From: Sphingobium sp. SYK-6
GTDB taxonomy: Bacteria; Pseudomonadota; Alphaproteobacteria; Sphingomonadales; Sphingomonadaceae
Direction: 5' to 3'
Length of the DNA: 64,000 bases
Assembly (NCBI RefSeq): GCF_000283515.1
Contig: NC_015976.1
Coordinates: 1 to 64,000, forward strand
In this document: positions 1 through 7,532 of the stretch, piece by piece
Layout: each line of letters opens with the position of its first letter
Position numbering within the stretch: the stretch's first letter is position 1
Notes under the pieces: model-generated
Told to the model about the DNA's origin: nothing
The model's input: only the letters and a program-made list of their open reading frames with translations
The model's database searches: none
Program-made: the position numbers and the translations under genes

Positions 1-150
1 TCATCCACATTTCCCACAGCCTGTGCGCAAACCGGCCCTGCTGTGGACAAGTGATCGAGTCGCGATCGCCGTAGCGCGGACGATTCCGGGTCGGCCTTTC
101 ATCCACTGTCCTGTCCCTTGCCTTATCCGGCATTTATCCACATGGTTCCC
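1..150. other. oriC: Edge of the putative chromosomal replication origin (oriC), DnaA-box cluster
   Basis: A perfect DnaA box TTATCCACA lies at 134-142. One-mismatch boxes lie at 1-9 (TCATCCACA) and, on the reverse strand, at 42-50 (TTGTCCACA). Weaker variants lie at 10-18 and 99-107. In Caulobacter, Rickettsia and relatives oriC lies between hemE and the PPSR (RP001) gene, which is the next gene here. No AT-rich unwinding element is visible, so only the right margin of an origin would be in the window. The box positions are seen; the origin call is inference from them and from gene order. Confidence 0.6.
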
Positions 151-153
151 CGC

Positions 154-999
154 ATGGATCGGCTGAACCTGCACCTGCTTTCGGATTCCACCGGGGAAAC
201 GCTGGAACATATCGGCAAGGCGGCGATCGCGCAGTTCGAGAATGTGGAGACGATCCGTCATTTCTGGCCGATGGTCCGCTCCGAGCAGCATCTGGAACGC
301 ATCATGGAGGAAGTCGGGCGCAATCCCGGCATGGTGCTTTTCACGCTGGCCAACCAGTCCCTGCGCCGCAAGCTGGAGAGCAGCTGCCGCGCCATGGGCA
401 TTCCCTTCGTCGCGCCGCTCGACCCGGTGACGGATGCCATGTCGAATCTTCTCGGTCAGGAGACGCGCAACCGGCCCGGCCGCAAGCATGTGCTGGACGA
501 AGCCTATTTCGCGCGGATCGACGCGATCCAGTTCACCATCGCGCATGATGATGGCGTCGGCTGGGAAAACTGGGAGGAAGCGGACATCGTCCTCGCCGGC
601 GTGTCGCGCACTTCGAAGACGCCCACCAGCATCTATCTCGCTAATCGCGGCTACAAGACGGCCAACATCCCGCTCGTGCCCGAATCGCCGCCGCCGCCCA
701 GCCTGTTCAAGCTCCGGCATCCGATGGTCGTCGGCCTGACGGCGGGCGCCGAACGGCTGGTGCAGGTGCGCCGCAATCGGCTGCTGTCGCTCAATCAGGC
801 GCCGGCCACGCCTTATGTGGATATCGAGCGGGTCAACAGCGAGGTCGCGCATGCGCGCCGCATGTTCGCCGATCAGGGCTGGCCCGTCATCGACGTCACC
901 CGGCGTTCGATCGAGGAGACGGCGGCGGCCATCGTCAATCTCTATCAGGAGCGGTTGAAGAATCTCGCCGCCGGGCTGGGCAGTTCGCTTCCGGTATGA
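154..999 (+). CDS. ppsR: Pyruvate, phosphate dikinase regulatory protein (PPSR, DUF299; RP001 homologue)
   Basis: This is a bifunctional Ser/Thr kinase and pyrophosphorylase family that switches PPDK or PEP synthetase on and off by reversible phosphorylation. The N-terminus LHLLSDSTGETLEHI is the family hallmark. The P-loop-like GVSRTSKTPTS lies around residues 150-160, followed by NIPLVPE and a PLDP segment. About 281 aa is the usual length. Start ATG 154 (MDRLNLHLL) matches the family; ATG 142 is possible, and a perfect DnaA box ends at 142. The stop overlaps the maf start by 4 nt (ATGA), so the two are translationally coupled in an operon continuing to coaE. Confidence 0.9.
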   Translation: MDRLNLHLLSDSTGETLEHIGKAAIAQFENVETIRHFWPMVRSEQHLERIMEEVGRNPGMVLFTLANQSLRRKLESSCRAMGIPFVAPLDPVTDAMSNLLGQETRNRPGRKHVLDEAYFARIDAIQFTIAHDDGVGWENWEEADIVLAGVSRTSKTPTSIYLANRGYKTANIPLVPESPPPPSLFKLRHPMVVGLTAGAERLVQVRRNRLLSLNQAPATPYVDIERVNSEVAHARRMFADQGWPVIDVTRRSIEETAAAIVNLYQERLKNLAAGLGSSLPV

Positions 1000-1601
1000 G
1001 CGGGCCGCGTCTCATGCTGGCCTCGCAGAGCGAGAGCCGCCGCCGTCTGCTGGAGCAGGCCGCAGTCCCCTTCGAGCTGGTGGAAGCCGGCATCGACGAG
1101 GACGCCGTCAAGGGTGCTCTGGAAGCGGAAGGCCTCAGCGCGCGGGATCTTGCCGATGCGCTGGCCGAATGGAAGGCGCAGCGGCCCTCCATCCGCCATC
1201 CCGGCGATTTCGTGCTCGGCTGCGACCAGACGCTAGAGCTGGACGATGGCAGCCGGGTCGACAAGGTCGCGACACGGGAGGAAGCCGCCGCACTGCTGGA
1301 GCGGATGAGCGGCCGCGCGCACAAGCTGCACAGCGCGGCGGTGATCGCGCAGGGCGGCGCGGCGCAATGGCGCCACATCGAGAGCGTGACGCTTCACATG
1401 CGGCCGCTGAGCACCGCGTTCATCGACCGCTATCTCGCGCTCGATTGGGAGGCGTGCCGGTGGTGCGTCGGCTGCTACCGGGTGGAGGGGCCGGGCGCCC
1501 AGCTCTTCTCCCGCATTTCCGGCAGCCTGTTCGCCGTGCAGGGCCTGCCCCTGCTGCCTTTGCTCGACTATTTGCGCACACGCTCTATCTTGCCGGCATG
1601 A
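996..1601 (+). CDS. maf: Maf family nucleoside-triphosphate pyrophosphatase
   Basis: Maf proteins hydrolyse non-canonical or modified nucleoside triphosphates to monophosphates and were first linked to septum inhibition. The N-terminal LASQSESRRRLLEQA is the Maf signature, and GCDQTLELDD carries the acidic metal-site residues. The protein is 201 aa. The C-terminal part is somewhat divergent (WCVGCYRVEG replaces the usual GSYxxEG), so substrate preference cannot be predicted. It overlaps the upstream PPSR gene and the downstream aroE gene by 4 nt each, the order found next to the origin in many alphaproteobacteria. Confidence 0.88.
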   Translation: MSGPRLMLASQSESRRRLLEQAAVPFELVEAGIDEDAVKGALEAEGLSARDLADALAEWKAQRPSIRHPGDFVLGCDQTLELDDGSRVDKVATREEAAALLERMSGRAHKLHSAAVIAQGGAAQWRHIESVTLHMRPLSTAFIDRYLALDWEACRWCVGCYRVEGPGAQLFSRISGSLFAVQGLPLLPLLDYLRTRSILPA

Positions 1602-2422
1602 GCCAGCAACGCCCTTATGCCGAAGTGATCGGCGATCCCATCGCGCACAGCAAGTCGCCGACCATCCATAATTTCTGGCTGGAGGCGCTCGGCATCGATG
1701 CCGAATATCGCAAGACGCATGTGCGGCCGGACGAGCTTGCTGCCTATTTCCTGCGCCGGCGCGCCGATCCGGACTGGCTGGGCTGCAACATCACCATACC
1801 GCACAAGGTCGCGGCGCTGGAGTTCGTGGACGATCCGGGCGGCGTGCGCGAGCGGATCGGCGCGATCAACACCGTCGCCTGCGAGACGGGCGGGCCGCTG
1901 ATCGGGACCAACACCGATGCCGGCGGCTTCCTCCAGCCGCTGCTGGCGCGCAAATGGCAGGGCAGCAGCGCTGTTCTCGCCGGCACGGGCGGCGCGGCGC
2001 GCGCCATCGGCTTCGCGCTGCGTTCGGTGGGCGTGAGCGCGATCACCATCGTCGCGCGCGATGCCGCAAAGGGCCATGCGCTGCTGGAAAAGCTCGGCAT
2101 GGAAGGCGATGTGCAGGATTTCGCGGCGCCGTTGCCCGCTGCGGATCTGCTGGTCAATTCCTCCTCGCTTGGCATGGTCGGCCAGCCGCCTTATCAGCCC
2201 GATCTGCGCGCCTTGCCGGACCGGGCGGTCGTCTATGACATCGTATATGCGCCGCTCGAGACGCCCCTTCTCGCCGCTGCGCGCGCGCGCGGGCTCGAGA
2301 CGGTGGACGGGCTGGAAATGCTCATCGGCCAGGCGGCGCTTGCCTTCGACATCTTCTTCGATGCCGATGCCCCGCGCGCGCTGGATGCGGAGCTGCGCGA
2401 ACGCCTGCTCGCGCCCGCCTGA
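1598..2422 (+). CDS. aroE: Shikimate 5-dehydrogenase
   Basis: The enzyme performs NADPH-dependent reduction of 3-dehydroshikimate to shikimate in aromatic amino acid synthesis. The N-terminus AEVIGDPIAHSKSPTIHN is the substrate-binding signature. NITIPHKV carries the catalytic Lys and NTDAGGF the catalytic Asp. A nucleotide-binding loop AGTGGAARAIGF follows. The protein is 274 aa from ATG 1598, which overlaps the maf stop (ATGA). The reading frame is open much further upstream, but that part is out-of-frame shadow of maf. Confidence 0.95.
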   Translation: MSQQRPYAEVIGDPIAHSKSPTIHNFWLEALGIDAEYRKTHVRPDELAAYFLRRRADPDWLGCNITIPHKVAALEFVDDPGGVRERIGAINTVACETGGPLIGTNTDAGGFLQPLLARKWQGSSAVLAGTGGAARAIGFALRSVGVSAITIVARDAAKGHALLEKLGMEGDVQDFAAPLPAADLLVNSSSLGMVGQPPYQPDLRALPDRAVVYDIVYAPLETPLLAAARARGLETVDGLEMLIGQAALAFDIFFDADAPRALDAELRERLLAPA

Positions 2423-2431
2423 CCGCCGTCC

Positions 2432-3037
2432 ATGCCCCATCGCCCTTTCAGGCTCGGCCTCACCGGATCGATCGGCATGGGCAAGTCCGCCGTGGCCGGC
2501 ATGATGCGCGCCATGGGCGTGCCGGTGTTCGATACCGATGCACAGGTGCACCGGCTGCAGGGCCCGGACGGCGCGCTGATTGGCGCGATCGAGGCGCGCT
2601 TTCCCGGCACCACCGGCGCGGGCGGGGTCGACCGGCAGGCGCTGGGCGCGCGGGTCATTGGCCAGCCTGAGGAAATGGCGGCGCTGGAAGCCATCGTGCA
2701 TCCGGCCGTGCGCTCGGCGCGCCGCGATTTCCTGGCCCGGCATCGCGCTTATCCCATCGTGCTGCTCGACATTCCCCTGCTGTTCGAGACGCGGGCCGAG
2801 CGCGGGCTGGACATGGTCGCGGTCGTCTCCGCGCCTTTCTTCCTCCAGCGCCGCCGGGTCATGGCGCGGCCGGGGATGACAGAGGCGCGCTTCCGCCGGA
2901 TCCGCGCCAGCCAGATGCCCGATCACGTCAAGCGCGCGCGCGCCGATGTGGTGATCGAGACGGGCTGTCCCAAATGGCGGACAAGAGCGCAGGTGCGGGG
3001 CCTGATTGCTTGCCTTCGCCGGTCGCTGGTCCGATAA
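2432..3037 (+). CDS. coaE: Dephospho-CoA kinase
   Basis: Last step of coenzyme A synthesis: ATP-dependent 3'-phosphorylation of dephospho-CoA. The P-loop GLTGSIGMGKS lies near residues 9-19. VFDTDAQVHRL and the IVLLDIPLLFE strand are typical CoaE motifs, as is the QRRRVMAR segment. The protein is 201 aa and starts 9 nt after aroE. The C-terminus is slightly unusual (WRTRAQVRGLIACLRRS). Confidence 0.94.
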   Translation: MPHRPFRLGLTGSIGMGKSAVAGMMRAMGVPVFDTDAQVHRLQGPDGALIGAIEARFPGTTGAGGVDRQALGARVIGQPEEMAALEAIVHPAVRSARRDFLARHRAYPIVLLDIPLLFETRAERGLDMVAVVSAPFFLQRRRVMARPGMTEARFRRIRASQMPDHVKRARADVVIETGCPKWRTRAQVRGLIACLRRSLVR

Positions 3038-3038
3038 T
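3010..3038 (+). promoter_or_regulatory. Candidate sigma70-type promoter for dnaQ
   Basis: TTGCCT (3010-3015) and GATAAT (3033-3038) are separated by exactly 17 nt. The -10 lies 26 nt before the dnaQ ATG. It overlaps the end of coaE, which suggests dnaQ can be transcribed independently of the upstream operon. Assigned by eye only. Confidence 0.5.
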
Positions 3039-3064
3039 GCCAACCCCACGAGTCTAGAGCGACA

Positions 3065-3766
3065 ATGCGCGAAATCGTCTTTGATACGGAAACCACTGGC
3101 CTTGATCCGCTGACCGGGGATCGGCTCGTCGAGATCGGCTGTGTGGAGCTGGTCAATCGCATTCCCACCGGCGCGACCTATCATTGCTATTTCAATCCGG
3201 AGCGCGCGATGCCCTCGGCGGCCGAGGCCGTGCATGGCCTGTCCGACCGGTTCCTGGCGGACAAGCCGCGCTTTGCGGAGAAGGCCGCCGAGCTGCTGGA
3301 CTTTCTGGGCGACGACAAGCTGGTGGCGCACAATGCCCGGTTCGATTTCGGCTTCCTCAATGCGGAGCTGGAACGCTGCCGGCTACCGCTCGTTGATCTC
3401 GAGCGCATGATCGACAGCCTGACCATCGCCCGCACGCTTCATCCCGGGGCAAAGCACAGCCTCGATGCGCTGTGCTCGCGCTACGGCATCGATCGCAGCC
3501 ACCGCGTCAAGCATGGCGCCTTGCTGGACGCCGAGCTGCTTGCGCAACTCTATATCGAACTGACCGGTGGACGGCAGATCGGCCTTGGCCTGGTGGCGGA
3601 GGCGCAGATCGTGGTCGGCACGAGCGCGGCCGTTCTGCGTCCCGCCATGGCTGGCCGCGCGCCGCGTCCGCCCCGCCCCTTTTTCCCCAGCGAAGCGGAA
3701 CTGGCGCGCCATGCGGCCTTTCTCGACAAGCTGGACAATCCCATCTGGCGGGATGGCGTGGCCTAG
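3065..3766 (+). CDS. dnaQ: DNA polymerase III epsilon subunit (3'-5' proofreading exonuclease)
   Basis: Proofreading DEDDh exonuclease of the replicative polymerase. Exo I is FDTETTGLD, Exo II is HNARFDFGFLNAEL, and Exo III is HRVKHGALLDAE with the catalytic His and Asp. The protein is 233 aa with a C-terminal tail after the exonuclease domain that would contact the alpha subunit. The start ATG follows a short leader after coaE. The order coaE-dnaQ is conserved in alphaproteobacteria. Confidence 0.95.
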   Translation: MREIVFDTETTGLDPLTGDRLVEIGCVELVNRIPTGATYHCYFNPERAMPSAAEAVHGLSDRFLADKPRFAEKAAELLDFLGDDKLVAHNARFDFGFLNAELERCRLPLVDLERMIDSLTIARTLHPGAKHSLDALCSRYGIDRSHRVKHGALLDAELLAQLYIELTGGRQIGLGLVAEAQIVVGTSAAVLRPAMAGRAPRPPRPFFPSEAELARHAAFLDKLDNPIWRDGVA

Positions 3767-3835
3767 GGCAACGGCCCGGGGCCCCGCCATCCCGCTTACA
3801 CAGGCCATCAAGGCCCAAGAAGAAGGAGAAAGTTG

Positions 3836-4426
3836 ATGGACATCCGCGTATCGGGTCACCAGGTCGACACCGGTGAAGCCCTGCAGGAGCATGTCTCCAC
3901 GCGCTTGAAGGCCATTGCAGACAAATATTTCTCGCGCACCATTTCCGCGAGCGTGACGTTCAGCCACGCCCCGCATGGTGCCTTCCGCTGCGATATCGTC
4001 TGTCATGTCATGTCCGGACTCATCCTGAAGGGCGCCGGTGAGGCGCATGACGCGCACCACTGCTTCGACCAGGCCGCCGAACGCATCGACAAGCAGCTGC
4101 GCCGCTACATGCGCCGCCTCAAGGACCGGCATGAGCAGACCGCCGCTGCCGAGGCGCAGCGCGACGCGACGGATACCATCGACGATGCGAGCTATGTCGT
4201 CTTCCAGTCGAGCGGAGAGGACGATGCGGAGGACATCGCTGACGCGCCGGTGGTGATTGCCGAGATGCGGGTGGATATCCCCCGGGCAAGCGTGTCGGAC
4301 GCGGTGATGATGCTCGATCTGCGCAACACCAACGCGCTGCTCTTCGTGAACAGCGGCACCGCTGCCTTCAACATGGTCTACCGCCGCAATGACGGGACGA
4401 TCGGCTGGGTCGAACCCCCCAAGTGA
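3836..4426 (+). CDS. hpf: Ribosome hibernation-promoting factor, long form
   Basis: It binds the 30S decoding centre and dimerises idle ribosomes in stationary phase. The N-terminal beta-alpha ribosome-binding domain (about residues 1-105, MDIRVSGHQVDTGEAL) is followed by a linker and a C-terminal dimerisation domain (about 135-190, with FVNSGTAAFNMVYRRNDGTIGWVEP). The length of 196 aa is that of long HPF. ATG 3836 is chosen because AGAAGGAGAAA lies about 8 nt upstream; an in-frame TTG sits just before it. The neighbour ptsN recalls the hpf-ptsN pairing at rpoN loci. Confidence 0.93.
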   Translation: MDIRVSGHQVDTGEALQEHVSTRLKAIADKYFSRTISASVTFSHAPHGAFRCDIVCHVMSGLILKGAGEAHDAHHCFDQAAERIDKQLRRYMRRLKDRHEQTAAAEAQRDATDTIDDASYVVFQSSGEDDAEDIADAPVVIAEMRVDIPRASVSDAVMMLDLRNTNALLFVNSGTAAFNMVYRRNDGTIGWVEPPK

Positions 4427-4507
4427 CTGCCGGCGGCTGATCGGATGATGCGGGGCGGGAATGACGCTGCCTCGCTCGGATGGCCTTCGCTGCGCCGACC
4501 AACGACC

Positions 4508-4565
4508 CCACCCCTGCCCGGCGGCGGGGGTGGCGGTTGACCCCAGGGGCTATAAGCTCTATGGG
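4508..4565 (+). promoter_or_regulatory. Hairpin followed by a weak promoter-like motif between hpf and ptsN
   Basis: CCACCCC (4508-4514) can pair with GGGGTGG (4527-4533) around a 12-nt loop, with no T tract. Just after it, TTGACC (4537-4542) is followed 17 nt later by TATGGG (4560-4565). The arrangement could end hpf transcripts and start ptsN transcripts. The -10 is poor and no experiment is available. Confidence 0.3.
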
Positions 4566-4652
4566 GCCCCACGGTTTCTCCCCGCGGCAGCGCAGGGCCG
4601 GCTCGCCAGCATCCGACATCATCTGCAGGCCGCCGCAGGACACAGGTTGAAC

Positions 4653-5120
4653 ATGGATAATTTCAGCGACTTGCTGGCAGCGGACGCTGTTTCGTCTGCG
4701 GTCACGCTTCCCAACAAGAAGCAGCTTTTCCAGAAGCTCGGGCAGCTTGCGGCCGACGCCTACGGCCTCGATGCGACCGAAGTGATCGAGCGCATCACGG
4801 AGCGCGAGCGGCTGGGTTCCACCGGTTTCGGCGGCGGCATTGCCATCCCCCATGCCAAGCTCGATCATCTGGACAAGGTGCACGGCGTCGTCGTCCTGCT
4901 CGCCGAACCCATCGCGTTCGATGCGATCGACGAGGCGCCGGTGGATGTCGTGTTCATGCTGCTCTCGCCGTCGGACAGCGGCGCGGAGCATCTCAAGACC
5001 CTGGCGCGTGTCTCACGCCTGCTGCGCAACGAGCGTCACCTCGCCCGCATTCGCGGCGTGCGCTCGGATGCCGCGCTTTATGCCCTGCTCGCCGGCGGCG
5101 AGACGCGTGACGCTGCCTGA
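4653..5120 (+). CDS. ptsN: Nitrogen-PTS EIIA component (EIIA-Ntr)
   Basis: Regulatory phosphocarrier of the nitrogen phosphotransferase system, acting on K+ transport, carbon/nitrogen balance and stress responses. The phosphorylatable His is in GGIAIPHAKL (about H67). The domain starts at DLLAADAV and ends with LLRNERHLARIRG. At 155 aa from ATG 4653 it has the family length; the longer open frame upstream (from 4461) is not family-like. It sits 226 nt after hpf and is followed within a few bases by a thioesterase gene. Confidence 0.93.
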   Translation: MDNFSDLLAADAVSSAVTLPNKKQLFQKLGQLAADAYGLDATEVIERITERERLGSTGFGGGIAIPHAKLDHLDKVHGVVVLLAEPIAFDAIDEAPVDVVFMLLSPSDSGAEHLKTLARVSRLLRNERHLARIRGVRSDAALYALLAGGETRDAA

Positions 5121-5124
5121 GGGC

Positions 5125-5580
5125 ATGGCGCCCTCGGGTGAGGCTGCCCATTTTCGCGCGCTGGAGCGGCTATATGCCTCGGCGCGCATCAACCAGCTCT
5201 TTCCCTCCCGGCTCTCGGTCACTGCGCCGGGAGAAGCGCGCATCGCCTTCGATGTGAACGAGACCTATTTCCATGCCGGCGGCGCTACCCATGGCACGGT
5301 CTATTTCAAGATGCTCGATGACGCGGCCTTCTATGCCGCGAACAGTCTGGTGAGCGATCGTTTCCTGCTCACCACGGCCTTCAACCTCTTTTTCACGCGC
5401 CCGCTCCGCGCCGGTCCGGTCGTGGCGGAGGGACGCTGGCTCAGCGGGAAGCGGCGCGTCTATGTCGCCGAGGCGCGGCTGATCGACAGCGAGGGCGAGG
5501 AAGTCGGTCGCGGCACCGGCACGTTCATGCGCTCCACCATCGCGCTTGCCAGCCTGCCCGGCTATGCCGAAGCGCCATGA
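5125..5580 (+). CDS. PaaI/YiiD-type hotdog-fold thioesterase
   Basis: A hotdog-fold acyl-CoA thioesterase-like protein of 151 aa. The central helix and strand segment NETYFHAGGATHGTVYFKMLDDAAFYAANS carries the HAGG-type motif of the family, and the C-terminal strands AGPVVAEGRWLSGKRRVYVAEARL follow. The natural acyl substrate cannot be told. ATG 5125 is chosen; GTG 5107, overlapping the end of ptsN, is an alternative. Its stop overlaps the next ATG by 4 nt. Confidence 0.75.
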   Translation: MAPSGEAAHFRALERLYASARINQLFPSRLSVTAPGEARIAFDVNETYFHAGGATHGTVYFKMLDDAAFYAANSLVSDRFLLTTAFNLFFTRPLRAGPVVAEGRWLSGKRRVYVAEARLIDSEGEEVGRGTGTFMRSTIALASLPGYAEAP

Positions 5581-5918
5581 GCAGCCGGCCGACGACGCAG
5601 TTCCTGGTCGGTGCGCTTGTGCGCGCCGTGGAAGCGCAGGGCGGCATGGCCGCAGTGCTTCACAAGGGCGAGCCGGAGAGTGGCAGCATTGTCGTGCAGC
5701 TCGTTGAAAAGGGACGAAATCATGGCTTCTACGAGCGCGTGACGGCGCTGTCTGGTGCTGTGGAACTCACTCCCTGCGGGCCGCGAAATATGGATCAACC
5801 ATTTGAAATGATGGAATATATTGAGCGTCGCGTGCGTTCGGACCCGGATATCTGGTTCGTGGAACTGGATGTCGCAGACGGGGAACAGCTCGCCGCCGCG
5901 ATCCTCTGCGCTGCTTGA
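5577..5918 (+). CDS. DUF1491 family protein
   Basis: A 113-aa soluble protein with the DUF1491 pattern of alphaproteobacteria: an N-terminal FLVGALVRAVEAQGG segment, a central strand GSIVVQLVEKG, and the C-terminal RVRSDPDIWFVELDVADG motif. No biochemical role is known. Its ATG overlaps the stop of the preceding thioesterase (ATGA), so the two are co-translated. This block (hpf, ptsN, thioesterase, DUF1491) ends here; a 175-nt spacer follows. Confidence 0.8.
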   Translation: MSSRPTTQFLVGALVRAVEAQGGMAAVLHKGEPESGSIVVQLVEKGRNHGFYERVTALSGAVELTPCGPRNMDQPFEMMEYIERRVRSDPDIWFVELDVADGEQLAAAILCAA

Positions 5919-6093
5919 CAATACAGCGCCCAGCGGCAAAGAGCGCCTCCACTCCCGCGCAGGTTGCCCAGGCGGTCACGGGGACACGCCATGGCAAACA
6001 CGCAGACGGGGGGCGGACCGGAGCATCGAGTGACCGCATGACAAATGCGGCCCGGGCTTCGTCATCCGACCCACCGCCATATTCTGAAGGTTC

Positions 6094-6714
6094 ATGCCCA
6101 ACACTACTGTCATCGCCGCATTGACGGCGTTCGGACTCATGTCGTCCACTCTCGCGCTGGCTGAAGTCACGGATACTTCGCCGGCCGTCTTCGAGGTTCC
6201 TGCTACTGTGAACGCGCCAGCCGCGCTTCCGGTTCCGGTCGAGCCCGATACGTCTCTTTCGTCCGATGCGGGCTTCTCGCCGCTCGCGGATCCCGAGCAG
6301 CCCGACAGCCTGCCGGAACTGGTCGCCGCCGTCGATGAGCGCGGCGCCCTGAGCGAAGACGAGCATTGCCTCGCAACCGCCATTTATTACGAAGCGCGCA
6401 GCGAGAGCCTGTCCGGCCAGCTTGCCGTCGCCAATGTCGTCCTGCAGCGCGCCAAGTCGGGCCGTTTCCCCACCAGCCTGTGCGGCGTGGTGACTCAGCC
6501 CGGCCAGTTCAGCTTCGTGCGCAGCGGTCGTCTGCCCACGGCGCCCGAGACCGCACCGCAGTGGCGCACCGCCAAGGCCATTGCCGAGATCGCCATGGAA
6601 GGCAGCTGGGAAAATCCCGTGCAGGGCGCCCTCTTCTTCCACAGCACCCGGGTCCAGCCGGGCTGGAACCGGGCGAAGCTCACGCGCATCGGGGGCCATG
6701 TCTTCTACCGATAA
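6094..6714 (+). CDS. Exported cell-wall hydrolase (SleB/Hydrolase_2 family)
   Basis: A predicted periplasmic peptidoglycan-cleaving enzyme. Residues 1-23 form a signal peptide ending in ALA-E. A Pro/Ala-rich linker covers about 25-85. The Hydrolase_2 domain follows, with CLATAIYYEARSESLSGQ (catalytic Glu near residue 100), VANVVLQRAKSGRFP, and the C-terminal ALFFHSTRVQPGW and HVFYR. The length (206 aa) suits the short, single-domain members found in sphingomonads. It is a single gene with no operon partner. Confidence 0.85.
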   Translation: MPNTTVIAALTAFGLMSSTLALAEVTDTSPAVFEVPATVNAPAALPVPVEPDTSLSSDAGFSPLADPEQPDSLPELVAAVDERGALSEDEHCLATAIYYEARSESLSGQLAVANVVLQRAKSGRFPTSLCGVVTQPGQFSFVRSGRLPTAPETAPQWRTAKAIAEIAMEGSWENPVQGALFFHSTRVQPGWNRAKLTRIGGHVFYR

Positions 6715-6784
6715 GGCGTGCTTTCGGGGGCCGGATGCGTTCAGGCCCCTTGTTCTTGTTCCTGTCTTGTTCTAATCCGGTCGA

Positions 6785-7294
6785 ATGGATTGCGTTTCCG
6801 GCCCTGATCTCGTCCTGCAGACCGCGTTGCTCGAGGGCACGGCGCCGGCAGTGACGCGCGGCGTCCTGCGCCTGTTCGCCCGGCACGATATTTTCGGCGT
6901 CGCGGAAGTGCCGCTGCCCAATGGCCGGCGGCTCGACATCATGGCGGTGGACGCGCGCGGCAGCATCATCGCGGTCGAGATCAAGTGCAGCCGGGCGGAT
7001 CTGCTCGGCGATGGCAAATGGCCGGATTATTTCGACTATTGCGATCGCTATTTCTGGGCGGTGCCGGCGGGGTTCGATCTTTCGCTGTTCGAGGGCGAGG
7101 CGCTCTGGCCGGGACGCACCGGGCTCATCGTCGCGGATCAATATGATGCCGAGATCGTGCGGGCCGCGCCCAGCGAGCCACTCAGCCCGGCCCGTCGCAA
7201 GGCGGAGGTCCAGCGCCTTGCCCGCCGCGCCGCCCGCCGCCTCGCGCAGCTGGCCGATCCCGATGGGCAAATTCTCTGGGGCGAAGGCGCCTGA
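6785..7294 (+). CDS. mmcB: MmcB family DNA repair protein
   Basis: MmcB proteins are putative restriction-fold nucleases of alphaproteobacteria, under SOS control in Caulobacter and linked to mitomycin C resistance. The motifs RRLDIMAVDARGSIIAVEIKCSRADLLGDGKWPDY give the D-(x)n-ExK arrangement (EIK). YFDYCDRYFWAV and GLIVADQY are the other conserved blocks. The protein is 169 aa. No LexA box is obvious in the 70 nt upstream. Confidence 0.88.
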   Translation: MDCVSGPDLVLQTALLEGTAPAVTRGVLRLFARHDIFGVAEVPLPNGRRLDIMAVDARGSIIAVEIKCSRADLLGDGKWPDYFDYCDRYFWAVPAGFDLSLFEGEALWPGRTGLIVADQYDAEIVRAAPSEPLSPARRKAEVQRLARRAARRLAQLADPDGQILWGEGA

Positions 7295-7532
7295 CGCGAC
7301 GGCATATCATGCGCGACCTCTCCCGCTGATCGCCGCCTGGGGGTGGCCAGCCCACGGCTCGCGTGCCGGAATCCATGGACAAGCGTGCCGGAACGTGCAT
7401 CCATATCTGCAAAGGATGCAATCGCCAGCCCGGGTTCCCGGCCAATAGGATTAGGCTGCTGCCAATTCCAAACTTGGTATGTGTCCGGTCCGCCGCTCGC
7501 GGTCAGTCCGGCAAGAGTCAGGAGAGAGCGCC

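Noticed and set aside
6034..6050. Hairpin CCGCAT-GACAA-ATGCGG before the cell-wall hydrolase gene as a terminator
   Set aside because: Only 6 bp, no T tract, and located 115 nt after the previous gene; it could be chance in GC-rich sequence.
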